NCBI RefSeq assembly: GCF_030238365.1
Contig: NZ_JASSOT010000001.1
Span: 310,001 to 374,000, forward strand
From: Lelliottia wanjuensis
GTDB taxonomy: Bacteria; Pseudomonadota; Gammaproteobacteria; Enterobacterales; Enterobacteriaceae
DNA: 64,000 nt
Reading direction: 5' to 3'
Under the pieces are notes generated by a model. It ran no database searches. It was not told the DNA's origin and worked only from the letters and a program-made list of their open reading frames with translations. A program made the translations under genes and the position numbers. Positions within the stretch are counted from its first letter, which is position 1; the number at the start of each line of letters is the position of its first letter. Shown piece by piece: positions 17,625 to 27,731 of the stretch.

Positions 17625-18854
17625 ATGGCGAACTCACTCTCCAGTCAATTAACCCAACGCTTTTATCGCTACCTGGCCATTACCAGCCAGAGCGATCCGA
17701 AAAGCAAAACGCTCCCTTCGACACCCGGCCAGCACGAGATGGCGCGCGAACTGGCAAAGGAGCTGGAATCACTGGGGTTGAGCGACATCGTGATCGACGA
17801 ATTTGCGACTGTTACCGCCGTCAAAAAAGGCACGGTCAGCGGCGCGCCGCGCATCGGATTTATTACCCATATCGATACGGTAGACGTCGGATTATCACCG
17901 GATATTCATCCGCAAATATTAAGATTTGCAGGAGAAGACCTCTGTCTGAATAAAGAGAAACAGATCTGGTTACGCGTAAAAGAGCATCCGGAAATACTGG
18001 CTTACCCTGACGAAGAGATTATTTTCAGCGACGGGACCAGCGTATTAGGCGCAGATAATAAAGCCGCCGTGACGGTGGTGATGACGGTGCTGGAAAACCT
18101 GACGGCGGAGCATCAGCACGGGGATATCGTGGTCGCCTTTGTGCCGGATGAAGAGATTGGTCTGTGCGGCGCGAAAGCGCTGGATCTCAAACGCTTCGAC
18201 GTGGATTTCGCCTGGACCATCGACTGCTGCGAAATTGGCGAGATCGTGTACGAGAACTTTAACGCCGCCGCGGCAGAAATCCGCTTCACCGGCGTGACCG
18301 CCCACCCGATGTCGGCGAAAGGCGTGCTGGTGAATCCGCTGCTGATGGCGATGGATTTCATCAGCTATTTCGACCGTCAGGAGACGCCGGAATGCACCGA
18401 GGGGCGCGAGGGGTATATCTGGTTCAACGGTATTCAGGCCGGACAAAACGAAGCGGTGCTCAAAGCCAATATCCGTGATTTCGACACCGCCAGTTTCGCC
18501 GCGCGCAAACTGCAGATCGCCGACGTCGCGCGCAAAATTGCGGAGCAGCACCCCTCCGCCCGCGTCGAGCATCACATCGAAGACACCTACAGCAATATCA
18601 GCAATGCGATTGGCGAAGATCGCCGCGCCATCGACCTGATGTTTGAGGCGATGGAATCCCTCGGCATCACGCCAAAACCGACGCCAATGCGCGGTGGCAC
18701 CGACGGCGCAGCCCTGTCGGCGAAAGGCCTGCTGACCCCGAATTTCTTCACCGGCGCGCATAACTTCCACTCAAAATTTGAGTTCCTGCCGCTTTCGTCG
18801 TTCGAGGCGTCCTACAAAACGGCCCTGCAACTCTGCCTGCTGGCCGCCCGTTAG
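17625..18854 (+). CDS. Peptidase T-like tripeptidase (M20B metallopeptidase)
   Basis: The 409-residue protein, from the ATG at 17625 with AAGGA upstream, has the PepT layout: an N-terminal PSTPGQ segment, first zinc motif [10 protein letters not shown] near residue 80, LGADNKA (bridging Asp) near 142, catalytic PDEEIG near 173, ENFNAA and the dimer domain, PMRGGTDGA near 350 and the final zinc histidine in [11 protein letters not shown]. It resembles E. coli PepT in length and motifs but diverges throughout, so I treat it as a paralogue. Its stop overlaps tehB by 4 bp. It should remove the N-terminal residue of tripeptides in the cytoplasm. Confidence 0.88.
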   Translation: MANSLSSQLTQRFYRYLAITSQSDPKSKTLPSTPGQHEMARELAKELESLGLSDIVIDEFATVTAVKKGTVSGAPRIGFITHIDTVDVGLSPDIHPQILRFAGEDLCLNKEKQIWLRVKEHPEILAYPDEEIIFSDGTSVLGADNKAAVTVVMTVLENLTAEHQHGDIVVAFVPDEEIGLCGAKALDLKRFDVDFAWTIDCCEIGEIVYENFNAAAAEIRFTGVTAHPMSAKGVLVNPLLMAMDFISYFDRQETPECTEGREGYIWFNGIQAGQNEAVLKANIRDFDTASFAARKLQIADVARKIAEQHPSARVEHHIEDTYSNISNAIGEDRRAIDLMFEAMESLGITPKPTPMRGGTDGAALSAKGLLTPNFFTGAHNFHSKFEFLPLSSFEASYKTALQLCLLAAR

Positions 18855-19447
18855 ACCGGTTTGCGCGCCAGCATAGTGGCGAAACGCAGTTTGATGCGGT
18901 TCCCGTTGGCGTCGGTGCGGTGTAACTCGCCGACGTCTTCGTTATATTTCAGCAGCTCCCAGCCTTGGTAATAGCGGCTCAGTTCGCCGCTTTTGAACGC
19001 GAACGGGAACCCGACGGTGCACGGGTAATCTTCTGTATCCATCGCCGCCACAATCAGGTTGTAACCGCCAGGCACGGTGCAGCGCTGCATGTTGGCAATC
19101 AGTCCCGGAATGGTTTTGGCTTCCAGGAACATCATCACCACGGTCGAGAGAATAAAGTCATATTCACCGTCGAAGCTCAGGCTGTTCAGATCCTGAACCG
19201 ACGCCTGCAGATTGCGAATCCCTTCTTCCGCCTTGATGCGCTCGATGTTATCGATGCCCATCGGGTTTTTATCCCAGGCGGTGACGTTGTAGCCATTCGC
19301 CGCCAGATACAGGCTGTTGCGGCCATTGCCGCAGCCCAGATCCAGGGTTTTACCCGGTTTGACGATCCCGGCGCTGTAGAGCACCTCCGAGTGGGTGCGG
19401 GTCAGACCATATTTTTCGGTAAAGTAGTTTTCATCAAAGTGAGTCAT
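18851..19447 (-). CDS. tehB: Tellurite methyltransferase TehB
   Basis: This SAM-dependent methyltransferase of 198 residues is the orthologue of E. coli TehB (197 residues), which detoxifies tellurite together with TehA. The SAM-binding motif I is [15 protein letters not shown] at about residues 36-50, followed by WDKNP (motif II) and the long conserved stretch [19 protein letters not shown]. The C-terminal [21 protein letters not shown] is also TehB-specific. It overlaps the tehA stop by 4 bp, so the two genes are translationally coupled. Confidence 0.95.
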   Translation of the reverse strand: MTHFDENYFTEKYGLTRTHSEVLYSAGIVKPGKTLDLGCGNGRNSLYLAANGYNVTAWDKNPMGIDNIERIKAEEGIRNLQASVQDLNSLSFDGEYDFILSTVVMMFLEAKTIPGLIANMQRCTVPGGYNLIVAAMDTEDYPCTVGFPFAFKSGELSRYYQGWELLKYNEDVGELHRTDANGNRIKLRFATMLARKPV

Positions 19448-20448
19448 TTCTTTTCCTCAGCGTGCATAAGCGTGGCTTTATCTGAACGAACTAAAAGCTT
19501 TCCCTGCACCAGTAAAATGAAGGTGCGCACCAGCAGGAGCGCAATGATGGCGTTGGTAAAAATAAACAGCGGAACCGCGATGGCGTGAAAAAAGCCTGAC
19601 GGACTGCTCTGCCCAAGATGCAGCCCGGTGGTGGCAAGCGCGGAGACGCCGAACGAGAAGCTCCAGAAAGAGGCGTTAAACGGCTGGGAGAGATACCAGG
19701 GCATCAGACGCAGCATAAACAGCAGCTGCAACAGACCGTAGCCAAACAGCATTTTGGCGAAGGTATCCGCTTCGCCGCCGTTGACGCTAAACCAGGCGCT
19801 GCAGGCCACCAGCGCGGGCGCCAGCTGAATGCCGAGCGACGTTCTGAGTGCCGTCGGCAGCTCACCGGCGCTGCGCAAGCGCTGCAAAATCACCGGCTCC
19901 AGGCTCAGCCAGGAGAAGACGCCAGCGCCTAAAAACACCAGCCCCGCATCGTGGAACCCGAGCGCGCCGCAGGCCATCGCGCTGATAAAGTTATTGGCGA
20001 CGGTCGGAAGATACAGGCCCGGCGTGGTGGCCTCTTCAGGGTGTTTCCCCCGCCACAATCCGGCGCTTTGCCAGGCGGCATAATTCAGCTGCACCACTAC
20101 GCCAATGCCAAACAGCACCAGCGAAACGGGACGACACCAGGGGACAAAACCAATCGCCACCAGCATCGTGGTGGCCGGAAACAGGCTGACAAAACTGCTC
20201 ATCACCGGGTGGCGCATCTCCGCCAGCACGCTGCGCGGGAAACGCACAGCGCGGGTGATGAAAGCCAGGGTCAGCAAAAACCAAATCAGAGTGGCTAGCG
20301 ACACCAGAATCTCACCCGGCCAGCGGGAAACCGGCCAGAGGGTGCTGGCGTAACGCCACGCGAAACCCATGCCAATAGTCCCTAATACCATGCCGAAATA
20401 GCCGAAGGGTAAGTTAAGAACTTGTTCGGATTTGTGTCTTTTATGCAT
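19444..20448 (-). CDS. tehA: TehA, SLAC1-family dicarboxylate/anion channel-like tellurite resistance protein
   Basis: The 334-residue product has ten hydrophobic segments and closely follows E. coli TehA, including the opening [23 protein letters not shown], the central [17 protein letters not shown] and the gating region [17 protein letters not shown] that contains the pore-occluding phenylalanine. TehA is an inner-membrane anion channel homologous to plant SLAC1; its natural substrate is unsettled. The gene starts the tehAB operon and is divergent from ydcK with about 120 bp between. Confidence 0.95.
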   Translation of the reverse strand: MHKRHKSEQVLNLPFGYFGMVLGTIGMGFAWRYASTLWPVSRWPGEILVSLATLIWFLLTLAFITRAVRFPRSVLAEMRHPVMSSFVSLFPATTMLVAIGFVPWCRPVSLVLFGIGVVVQLNYAAWQSAGLWRGKHPEEATTPGLYLPTVANNFISAMACGALGFHDAGLVFLGAGVFSWLSLEPVILQRLRSAGELPTALRTSLGIQLAPALVACSAWFSVNGGEADTFAKMLFGYGLLQLLFMLRLMPWYLSQPFNASFWSFSFGVSALATTGLHLGQSSPSGFFHAIAVPLFIFTNAIIALLLVRTFILLVQGKLLVRSDKATLMHAEEKK

Positions 20449-20570
20449 TAATTTTAAAGTATAAATTATATTTGAAATGCTAGTTTAAGGGGTTTCAGAC
20501 TCGGTTGCCAGTACTTCAGAAGGCGTAAAGTTTGCTACGTTTAATGAAGACGATGAGCAGAGAGACCCTC

Positions 20571-21551
20571 ATGAAAAAATACCGACTCAGCGACGAGACC
20601 CGCCTTTATCACTTTCAGAACACAGAGGGAAAAGCCAGCATCACCCTGCGCCAGATCATCGCCGAGCGCGATTTCAGCGATGTCACCGCCGGGACCAAAG
20701 GCGGCTGGCTGGAGGATGAAAGCGCCCTGTCGCATGACGGAAACTGCTGGGTATACGATGAGAACAGCGTCGTCTTCGGCCAGGCACAAATTTGCGATAA
20801 CGCGCGCATAACCCAGCCCTGTGTGATCAGCCATGCGGCAAACATCCGCGACAACAGCTGGGTGGACGGTTCTCAGGTGAGCCACGGCGCACAGTTAAGT
20901 GACAACGTCACCGTTCAGTCCTCCGTCGTGCGCGGCATCTGCCACCTTTACGGCAACGCGCGCATTCTACATGAGAGCACGGTGATAGCAGCCACTGGCA
21001 TGACGCCCGACCGCGAACAAGTGCTCAAAATCTACGATAACGCCACCGTGAGCCAGTCCCGGATTGTCCATCAGGCGCAAATATACGGCGATGCGATGGT
21101 CAATTTCGCCTTCATCGAGCACCGCGCTGAGGTGTTTGAGAACGCCCTTATCGAAGGCAATGAGGTGAACAACGTCTGGATCTGCGACTGCGCCAAAGTC
21201 TACGGTAACGCCCGACTGGTCGCGGGCTTTGAGGACGATGCCATTCCCACCCTGCGCTACAGTTCGCAGGTGGCCGAAAACGCCGTCGTTGAGGGGAATG
21301 TGATTATCAAACATCACGTGCTGATTGGCGGCCAGGCATGGCTGCGCGGCGGCCCGATCATGATTGACGACAAAGTGGTGATTCAGGGGCGCGCCAGAAT
21401 CAGCGGCGATGTGCTGATCGAGCATCGAATTGAAATCACCGACGATGCGGTGATTGAAGCCTTTGGCGGGGACAATATTCATCTTCGCGGGGAGAAAGTG
21501 ATTAACGGACAGCAGCGCATCACCCGCACGCCGCTGCTCGGGGCGCTATAG
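20571..21551 (+). CDS. ydcK: YdcK, left-handed beta-helix (hexapeptide-repeat) protein
   Basis: The product is 326 residues from the ATG at 20571, exactly the length of E. coli YdcK; the frame is open further upstream to 20532 without a better start. Most of the sequence consists of degenerate hexapeptide repeats (NARITQPCV, DNARI, GNARL and so on) that form a left-handed beta-helix, as in acyltransferases. No catalytic histidine can be assigned with confidence and the substrate is unknown. It lies between tehA and rimL as in E. coli and its end overlaps rimL by 6 bp. Confidence 0.9.
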   Translation: MKKYRLSDETRLYHFQNTEGKASITLRQIIAERDFSDVTAGTKGGWLEDESALSHDGNCWVYDENSVVFGQAQICDNARITQPCVISHAANIRDNSWVDGSQVSHGAQLSDNVTVQSSVVRGICHLYGNARILHESTVIAATGMTPDREQVLKIYDNATVSQSRIVHQAQIYGDAMVNFAFIEHRAEVFENALIEGNEVNNVWICDCAKVYGNARLVAGFEDDAIPTLRYSSQVAENAVVEGNVIIKHHVLIGGQAWLRGGPIMIDDKVVIQGRARISGDVLIEHRIEITDDAVIEAFGGDNIHLRGEKVINGQQRITRTPLLGAL

Positions 21552-22094
21552 GCGGATAATTTTGGCGTAGGTGTTCACATCCTGAAACTCACCGTTTAAA
21601 TACTCGGCCTCTTTCAGGCACCCTTCCAGCGTAAAACCGTTGCGCACGGCCACGCGGTTACTCTGCATGTTCGCCACGCGGCACTTAATGACGAAGCGAC
21701 GAATTTCCCCGCGCTCTGCGTAGTAGCCCATGAACGCCTGTAACGAAAGCGACAGAATACCCTGCCGCTGACTGCCTTTATCCAGCCAGTAGCCGATATA
21801 GCCCGTCTTATTTGTCGGCTCGATGGAATTGAATGACAGCACGCCTTTCAGCGTCTCATCCTGAAATATCAGGAACATTTTCGCGTATCCGCGCTGGTGC
21901 AGCATCTGATTGCTGAGCACGTTTTTACGCGTATCGTCCTGCGTACCGACGTACTGCGCCCAGTCAAAGGCGGTCTGCAGCCAGGTTTTGTTTTTCATCA
22001 CCAGGGCGTGAAGCTCGCTGGTGTAGCGCTCGTCGACGGACCGGAGTTCGATGCGGTCGGTGACGGGAATGATTTCAACGGAGGTCGCGGTCAT
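21546..22094 (-). CDS. rimL: Ribosomal protein L7/L12 serine N-acetyltransferase RimL
   Basis: This GNAT-fold enzyme of 182 residues acetylates the N-terminal serine of L12 to give L7. It follows E. coli RimL (179 residues) along its length: KNKTWLQTAFDWAQYV, MLHQRGYAKMFLIF, IGYWLDKGSQRQGI (acetyl-CoA binding region) and RNGFTLEGCLKEAEYLNG. It lies between ydcK and opgD, the conserved site; the small gene ydcH that separates rimL from opgD in K-12 has no room here (47 bp gap). Confidence 0.93.
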   Translation of the reverse strand: MTATSVEIIPVTDRIELRSVDERYTSELHALVMKNKTWLQTAFDWAQYVGTQDDTRKNVLSNQMLHQRGYAKMFLIFQDETLKGVLSFNSIEPTNKTGYIGYWLDKGSQRQGILSLSLQAFMGYYAERGEIRRFVIKCRVANMQSNRVAVRNGFTLEGCLKEAEYLNGEFQDVNTYAKIIRL

Positions 22095-22141
22095 GAGTCC
22101 TCATATTTTCCCCCTCCCGCGAAGGGAGAGGGATTTGAGCG

Positions 22142-23797
22142 TTAGCGCATCACGCGGTCGTCAACGTAATTGCGTTTATCCGGCGCAGGCGGGAAATACT
22201 GATACAGCCAGGTTTCACTGATCGCATCCCCCTGGCAGCGCAGGAACATGCGCATTTCCACCGGATCGGTGGAATCGTCCGTTGGATACCAGTCAAACAG
22301 AATGCGGTAGCCGTCGAAGGGTTCGACGTAGAGGATCTCAACCTGCTTCGCTTCGCCGTTAGAGAGCGTTATGACCGGCTCGATGCCCTTCGGCGCAGCG
22401 GCTTTCAGGTCGCCACCCACGAAGTCAATGGCAAAACGGCGCGCCCACACTTTCGGGTAGTTTTCGCCCGGTGCCCAGCCTTCCGGGAAACCGCCCATGC
22501 CGGTGCGGGTCGCAAAGACGTTCGCCAGCGGCGAGCGAACTGGCGGCTGCGCGCTCCAGTAGAGACGATATTTGAAGTCCAGCTCGTCGCCCGCTTTGAC
22601 CGGTTTTTCCGGTTGCCAGAAGCAGACCACGTTATCCAGGGTTTCGCCGGTGGTTGGGATCTCCATCAGGCCGACGCTGCCCTTGCCCCACTGATTGCGC
22701 GGCTCGACCCACAGGCTTGGACGCTTGTTGTACCAGCCCATGATGTCCTGATAGTGGGAGAAATCGCGGTCCAGCTGCAGCAGGCCAAAGCCTTTAGGGT
22801 TTTTATCCTGGAAAGCGTTGAACTGCAGTTTCTGCGGGTTGTTCAGCGGACGGCAGATCCATTCCCCGTTTCCGCGCCACATCGCCAGGCGATCGGAGTC
22901 GTGGATTTGCGGGTGAATGGTGTCGCACATGCGGCGTTCGTTGTTGCCGCAGCTGAACATACTGGTCATCGGCGAAATGCCAAGCTGTTTGATGTCTTTG
23001 CGCGCATACAGGTGGTTATCCACTTCCATGATCACCTGGCTCTTCTCGCAGTGGATCACGAACTTATAGGCACCGGTAATGCTTGGGCTGTCGAGCAGCG
23101 CATAGACGGTAAAGGTGGTGTCGTTCGGCTTGACGGTTTCGAACCAGAACGAGGTGAAATCCGGGAACTCTTCCGGCGTATCGGTAAAGGTATCAATCGC
23201 CAGGCCGCGCGCGGACAGGCCGTACTGATAAGTATCATCCACGGCACGGAAATAGCTCGCACCGAGGAAAGAGACGATGTCGCGACGCGCCAGTTCCGGG
23301 GCTTTGAAAGCGCGGAAACCGGCAAAGCCTAAGTCGCTCTGCCCCTGCAGTTGTTTGGAGTCGACATCCGTATCGTTGTAGCTAAACAGCTCAGGGCGGA
23401 AGTGGATCTCACGCGCCTGGGACGTCGCAGAATCGAGGGAGAACATGCGCACGCGGCGGCGGAAACCCATCCCCATATGGAAGAACTGCACGTCTAACTG
23501 ACGGTCTTCGATATTGTTCCACAGGGACTGTTTTTCGTCGTATTTAATGGCGTTGTAGGCCTGCGGCGTCATGGTCGCCAGCGTATTGGGCAGCGGACGC
23601 GGAGCTCCCCCCCACGGCGTTTGCGCCAGATCGTGCGCCATGGATTGCAGGACAGAGAAGTCAAAACGACGGCTCTGACCGTCGGCAATGTCCGACTCGG
23701 CAGCAAAGGCTGCACGGGAAAAGAGCGATGAGAGTCCAGCGGTACCGCTCAGGGCAGCCATGGCCAGCGAGCCTTTTAAAAAACGTCTGCGATTCAT
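22142..23797 (-). CDS. opgD: Osmoregulated periplasmic glucan biosynthesis protein OpgD (MdoD)
   Basis: The product is 551 residues from the ATG at 23797, the same as E. coli OpgD. The N-terminus is a twin-arginine signal (MNRRRFLKG, hydrophobic core, cleavage near AFA-AES), which sends the folded protein to the periplasm. The mature part is the MdoG/MdoD fold that modifies the backbone of osmoregulated periplasmic glucans. Conserved phrases include [18 protein letters not shown] and [22 protein letters not shown]. The extra 28 codons upstream of 23797 have no start signal and would bury the Tat motif, so I excluded them. Confidence 0.95.
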   Translation of the reverse strand: MNRRRFLKGSLAMAALSGTAGLSSLFSRAAFAAESDIADGQSRRFDFSVLQSMAHDLAQTPWGGAPRPLPNTLATMTPQAYNAIKYDEKQSLWNNIEDRQLDVQFFHMGMGFRRRVRMFSLDSATSQAREIHFRPELFSYNDTDVDSKQLQGQSDLGFAGFRAFKAPELARRDIVSFLGASYFRAVDDTYQYGLSARGLAIDTFTDTPEEFPDFTSFWFETVKPNDTTFTVYALLDSPSITGAYKFVIHCEKSQVIMEVDNHLYARKDIKQLGISPMTSMFSCGNNERRMCDTIHPQIHDSDRLAMWRGNGEWICRPLNNPQKLQFNAFQDKNPKGFGLLQLDRDFSHYQDIMGWYNKRPSLWVEPRNQWGKGSVGLMEIPTTGETLDNVVCFWQPEKPVKAGDELDFKYRLYWSAQPPVRSPLANVFATRTGMGGFPEGWAPGENYPKVWARRFAIDFVGGDLKAAAPKGIEPVITLSNGEAKQVEILYVEPFDGYRILFDWYPTDDSTDPVEMRMFLRCQGDAISETWLYQYFPPAPDKRNYVDDRVMR

Positions 23798-23989
23798 GCC
23801 TGAGAAAACGTCCTTATGGTCGTGTGAATGAGTTTCGCACGCAGCGAAACGACGGCAAGAAAGAACGCACAGCCTAAACAAAAACGGTTAAGAATCCAAT
23901 TGTTGAGCGGCGATAATCTGAGCAAAGCGAGAAATATTTTCTGTCGAGGGGAATGGGCTGAATTGACGGTAAAGTTATGTATGCATCAA

Positions 23990-24026
23990 AAATAAAAAGC
24001 CCCTGAAGGACATCTGCATCAGGGGC
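23990..24026 (-). terminator. Terminator of the amino-acid-binding protein gene
   Basis: An 8-bp GC-rich stem (23999-24006 with 24019-24026) with a 12-base loop is followed on the minus strand by an AT-rich tract with two T-runs. It lies about 20 bp past the stop at 24045. Confidence 0.75.
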
Positions 24027-24044
24027 AAATCAGGCGCAATATTA

Positions 24045-24818
24045 TTATTTTACGCTGACATCGATACCCGGGAAGTATTTCTTCGCAAGCTGGTCGATCG
24101 TTCCGTCAGCGCGGACTTTCTCAATGGCCGCATCGAGCTGTTTTTTGGTGGCCTCATCACCTTTACGCAGCCCGAAACCGATCCCGCTGCCGAGGATAGT
24201 GTCGTCCGACACCGGTTTGCCAATAAAACCAAACCCTTTCCCCTGCGGCTTACTGAGGAAACCTGCTTGCCCGGCCGCTGACATCACCAGCGAGGCGTCG
24301 ATACGACCATTCAGCAAGTCACCCCAGGCCATATTCTGATCTTTATAAGACACCACGGTGACACCGTGCTTCTCCCAGTGCTCTTTGGCATAGGTTTCCT
24401 GAATGGAACCCTGCAGCACGCCAATCGTTTTGCCTTTTAACCCTTCCGGCGTCGCTTCAACGCCGCTTCCTTCTTTGCCCACCAGTTGGGAAGGAATACG
24501 GTAGATCGGCTGGGTGAAGTCAATGCTCTGACGGCGCTGATCGGTGATGTTCATCGCCGAGTTAATGGCGTCAAATTTCTTCGCCATTAAGCCCGGGATC
24601 AACGCGTCAAAGGAGGTCTCAACCCAGCTGCATTTCAGCTCGGCAGCTTTACAGATCGCCTTACCCAGATCGATATCAAAACCTTCCAGTTCGCCCGAGG
24701 CATTGCGGCTTTCAAACGGCGGATACTCCGCTTCCAGGCCATAGCGCAGCTCGGTCGCAGCAAAGGAAGAAAATGAACACAGCAATCCCATGCCGACAAC
24801 TAATGCGTTAAATTTCAT
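24045..24818 (-). CDS. HisJ/ArgT-like amino acid ABC transporter substrate-binding protein
   Basis: This is a periplasmic solute-binding protein of 257 residues with a signal peptide (residues 1-20) and the family-3 fold of HisJ, ArgT and GlnH. Markers are LRYGLEAEYPPFESRN, GFDIDLGKAICKAAELKCSWVETSFDALIPGL and GIGFGLRKGDEATKKQLDAAI near the end. The closest type appears to be the basic amino acid group. No permease or ATPase genes adjoin it. It starts 12 bp after the upstream aminotransferase, so the two are one operon; the binding protein could deliver the aminotransferase's substrate. Confidence 0.87.
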   Translation of the reverse strand: MKFNALVVGMGLLCSFSSFAATELRYGLEAEYPPFESRNASGELEGFDIDLGKAICKAAELKCSWVETSFDALIPGLMAKKFDAINSAMNITDQRRQSIDFTQPIYRIPSQLVGKEGSGVEATPEGLKGKTIGVLQGSIQETYAKEHWEKHGVTVVSYKDQNMAWGDLLNGRIDASLVMSAAGQAGFLSKPQGKGFGFIGKPVSDDTILGSGIGFGLRKGDEATKKQLDAAIEKVRADGTIDQLAKKYFPGIDVSVK

Positions 24819-24829
24819 CTCAACACTCC

Positions 24830-25999
24830 TTAGCGTGGTTTAACCCGACACAGGGCCTGCGCACCTGCCCGTAATGTTGCCTCGTCTTTAGCAAAAGAGA
24901 GGCGGATCAATTTGTTATCTGTTCCGTCCGTATAAAACGCCGACAGCGGAATGGTTGCCACACCGGATTCGACGATCAGACGTTTAACCATCTCGCTATC
25001 ACTTTCGTCGCTGAAGTGGCTGTAATCAGCCAGCAGGAAGAACGACCCGGCGCTCGGCAGCAGACGGAACGGCGATTCCGCCAGTAAATTTTGCAGCAGA
25101 TCGCGCTTGCGCTGGTAAAACGCCGACAGCGACAGCCAGGTTTGCGGATCGGCCATGTGCTCCGCAAAGGCGTACTGCATTGGAGTATCGGCAGAAAACA
25201 TCAGAAATTGATGCACTTTGCAGATTTCGTCCATCAGCTCAGCGGGAGCCACACAATACCCTACGCGCCAGCCGGTGACATGATAGGTTTTTCCAAATGA
25301 TGAGATGATCACGCTACGCTCCGCCAGCTGCGGATGCGTGGCCATGCCGTGATGCGGCTGTCCGTCAAACACCACGTGCTCGTACACTTCATCAGACAAA
25401 ATAATGATGTCAGTCTGGCGGGTGATCGCCGCCAGCTGCTCCAGGTCTTGTGCAGAAAAGACCTGTCCGCTCGGGTTGTGCGGCGTATTAATGATGATCA
25501 TGCGGGTGCGGGGGGTGACCGCAGCGCGAACTTCGTCCCAGTCGACGGCAAAATCTGGCACCGTGAGTTTAATCGCCACAGGCGTCGCGCCCTGCAAGCG
25601 GACAATCGGCGCGTAGCTGTCGAAAGAGGGTTCAAAATAGATAACTTCATCACCGGGATGCACCAGCCCGCTGATGGCTGAATAGAGCCCTTCGCTGGCG
25701 CTGGCGGTGATCAGCACTTCGCTGCTGGCGTCGTAGCGGGTGCCATACAGCGTGGCAATTTTATCGACGATGCGCTCTTTCAGCGGCTGCAGGCCTGTCA
25801 TCGCGGCATACTGATTATGCCCCGCTTCCATCGCCCGCGTGACGCCCGCGATAAGTTTAGGGTCGCAGGAAAAGTTGGGCGCTCCCTGAGAAAGATTGAT
25901 GGCGTTATGTTGAGCGGAGAGTTGGCCAATCACGGTAAAAATCGTCGTGCCAACGTCAGGCAGTTTTGAACGGGTTTGCACGGGCGTATGCAGAGTCAT
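24830..25999 (-). CDS. YbdL-like methionine aminotransferase paralogue (PLP fold type I)
   Basis: The 389-residue product is a class I aminotransferase related to E. coli YbdL, the methionine-oxo-acid aminotransferase. It has INLSQGAPNF in place of SQGFPDF, the NTPHNPSG loop near residue 180, SDEVYEHVVFD with the cofactor Asp and Tyr, SSFGKTYHVTGWRVGY with the PLP lysine near residue 240, and LIRLSFAKDE with the carboxylate-binding Arg near 370. The ATG at 25999 is best spaced from the AAGGA signal. It is co-transcribed with the amino-acid-binding protein. YbdL itself belongs to another locus, so this looks like a second copy with an unproven substrate. Confidence 0.85.
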   Translation of the reverse strand: MTLHTPVQTRSKLPDVGTTIFTVIGQLSAQHNAINLSQGAPNFSCDPKLIAGVTRAMEAGHNQYAAMTGLQPLKERIVDKIATLYGTRYDASSEVLITASASEGLYSAISGLVHPGDEVIYFEPSFDSYAPIVRLQGATPVAIKLTVPDFAVDWDEVRAAVTPRTRMIIINTPHNPSGQVFSAQDLEQLAAITRQTDIIILSDEVYEHVVFDGQPHHGMATHPQLAERSVIISSFGKTYHVTGWRVGYCVAPAELMDEICKVHQFLMFSADTPMQYAFAEHMADPQTWLSLSAFYQRKRDLLQNLLAESPFRLLPSAGSFFLLADYSHFSDESDSEMVKRLIVESGVATIPLSAFYTDGTDNKLIRLSFAKDEATLRAGAQALCRVKPR

Positions 26000-26438
26000 C
26001 ATCAATCCTTTTGCGTGGATATTGCATAACTATTCAACAAGAAGGACACCGCGGGGACAACCGAATTGTTGTCATAGTAGCCATGACGAAAATGCATAAC
26101 TTGAACGTTTTTGAGGGTAAAAGAGACACTTTGACTTTTTGCTTAAAAACTCAATCAGCGATCACAAATATCAAATGACGTCGTCTGGAAATATAAAAAC
26201 AAGAACAAATATTCGCCACTATTAATTAAAAACAAATAAACACCATGAATAAATAAACGAAATATATCACTCAATGTAATCAAGGTTTCAATGCGTTACT
26301 TTTGACGTAAATATTAACATTTTACCGGTTCATATTAATTGCCGCCGCATTCGAAACAATATTACGATTCCTCCGATTCTTGTTATGGGCAAAAGTTCAT
26401 CTCAAATCATAATAAAAACCTTTCTAAGGAATGAAAAA
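26000..26438. other. AT-rich intergenic region upstream of the porin gene
   Basis: About 430 bp without a supported gene. It must hold the minus-strand aminotransferase promoter and, nearer the porin, a long leader. The stretch 26295-26324 (GTTAC, T-run, GTAA, TTAACA) resembles the degenerate OmpR sites found before enterobacterial porin genes, but I could not score it. I looked for a MicC-like small RNA, which adjoins ompN in E. coli, and did not recognise one. Confidence 0.4.
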
Positions 26439-27617
26439 ATGAATAGAAAAGTATTGGCACTGGTCATTCCTGCGCTTCTGGCAGCAGGTGCAGCTCACTC
26501 AGCTGAGATTTATAACAAAGACGGCAACAAACTGGATCTGTACGGTAAAGTAGATGGTCTGCATTATTTCTCTGACAACACTTCTGCAGATGGCGATCAG
26601 AGCTATGTTCGTCTTGGCTTCAAAGGCGAAACTCAGATTAACGACCAACTGACCGGTTTCGGCCAGTGGGAATACAACGTTCAGGCTAACAACACTGAAG
26701 GTTCGTCAAACCAGTCCTGGACCCGTCTGGGCTTCGCGGGTCTGAAATTCGGTGACTACGGCTCATTCGACTACGGTCGTAACTACGGCGTGCTGTACGA
26801 CGTAGAAGGTTGGACCGATATGCTGCCAGAATTCGGTGGCGATACCTGGGCACAGTCTGACGTTTACATGACCAGCCGTGCTAACGGTGTGGCAACCTAC
26901 CGTAACACCAACTTCTTCGGTCTGGTTGATGGCCTGAACTTTGCTCTGCAGTATCAGGGTAACAATGAAAGCGCCGAAAATGCCGAAGAAGGTACCGGTA
27001 TTGGCAACGAAGGTACTAACAACGGTCGCGACATTCGTCATGAGAATGGTGACGGCTTCGGTATGTCCACTACCTATGATTTCGGCATGGGCTTCAGCGC
27101 TGGTGCGGCTTACTCTTCTTCTGACCGTACCAACGATCAGGTGAATTCCGCTGGTGGTCGTTATGCTGGTGGCGATAAAGCTGATGCATGGACTGCAGGT
27201 CTGAAATACGACGCGAATAATATCTATCTGGCAACCATGTATTCTGAAACCCGTAATATGACCATTTACGGCGACAATGATATGCAGGGCGGCATTGCTA
27301 ACAAAACTCAGAACTTCGAAGTAACCGCGCAATACCAGTTCGATTTCGGTCTGCGTCCAGCCATTTCTTACCTGCAATCTAAAGGTAAGGATTTAAGTTA
27401 CAACACCAGTAACACTAATGGCACTATCAGCACCATTAACGCAGATAAAGATCTGGTTAAATATGTTGATATCGGCGCAACCTATTACTTCAACAAAAAC
27501 ATGTCCACCTACGTTGATTATAAAATCAACCTGCTGGACAACGACGATCAGTTCTATAAAGATGCTGGCATCTCTACAGACGATATCGTAGCCTTGGGTC
27601 TGGTTTACCAGTTCTAA
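26439..27617 (+). CDS. OmpC/OmpN-type general porin
   Basis: The product is 392 residues from the ATG at 26439, with AAGGA upstream and a clean signal peptide of 21 residues ending AHS-A. It is a 16-strand trimeric porin of the OmpC/OmpF/OmpN family: [19 protein letters not shown] at the start of the mature chain, the loop 3 constriction with PEFGGD near residue 130, and the C-terminal phenylalanine required by the Bam complex. OmpN is the nearest E. coli relative I can recall, but family members are too alike to name it. It is AT-richer than its neighbours in the leader, and ends in a strong terminator. Confidence 0.9.
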   Translation: MNRKVLALVIPALLAAGAAHSAEIYNKDGNKLDLYGKVDGLHYFSDNTSADGDQSYVRLGFKGETQINDQLTGFGQWEYNVQANNTEGSSNQSWTRLGFAGLKFGDYGSFDYGRNYGVLYDVEGWTDMLPEFGGDTWAQSDVYMTSRANGVATYRNTNFFGLVDGLNFALQYQGNNESAENAEEGTGIGNEGTNNGRDIRHENGDGFGMSTTYDFGMGFSAGAAYSSSDRTNDQVNSAGGRYAGGDKADAWTAGLKYDANNIYLATMYSETRNMTIYGDNDMQGGIANKTQNFEVTAQYQFDFGLRPAISYLQSKGKDLSYNTSNTNGTISTINADKDLVKYVDIGATYYFNKNMSTYVDYKINLLDNDDQFYKDAGISTDDIVALGLVYQF

Positions 27618-27632
27618 TTCTATGCATCATGT

Positions 27633-27661
27633 AAAACCCGCCGCCCGGCGGGTTTTTTTTT
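27633..27661 (+). terminator. Porin gene terminator
   Basis: A perfect 10-bp stem (27633-27642 with 27647-27656) with a 4-base loop is followed by an uninterrupted T-run. It lies 15 bp past the porin stop. Confidence 0.9.
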
Positions 27662-27731
27662 CGCCGATTGACAGACTCCTCCAGCTCATGTGTGATGGAC
27701 GACATGATAAAAATGCATGCCTGGAGAGTTT

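Noticed and set aside
22110..22132. Stem-loop between rimL and opgD as an opgD terminator
   Set aside because: The C- and G-rich arms pair imperfectly and no T-run follows on the minus strand; it is more likely a fragment of a common enterobacterial intergenic repeat.
25966..26178. 70-codon plus-strand frame upstream of the porin
   Set aside because: It starts inside the aminotransferase gene and has no ribosome site or family likeness.
26000..26438. MicC small RNA upstream of the porin gene
   Set aside because: No sequence resembling MicC and no terminator hairpin of the right kind was found in the region.
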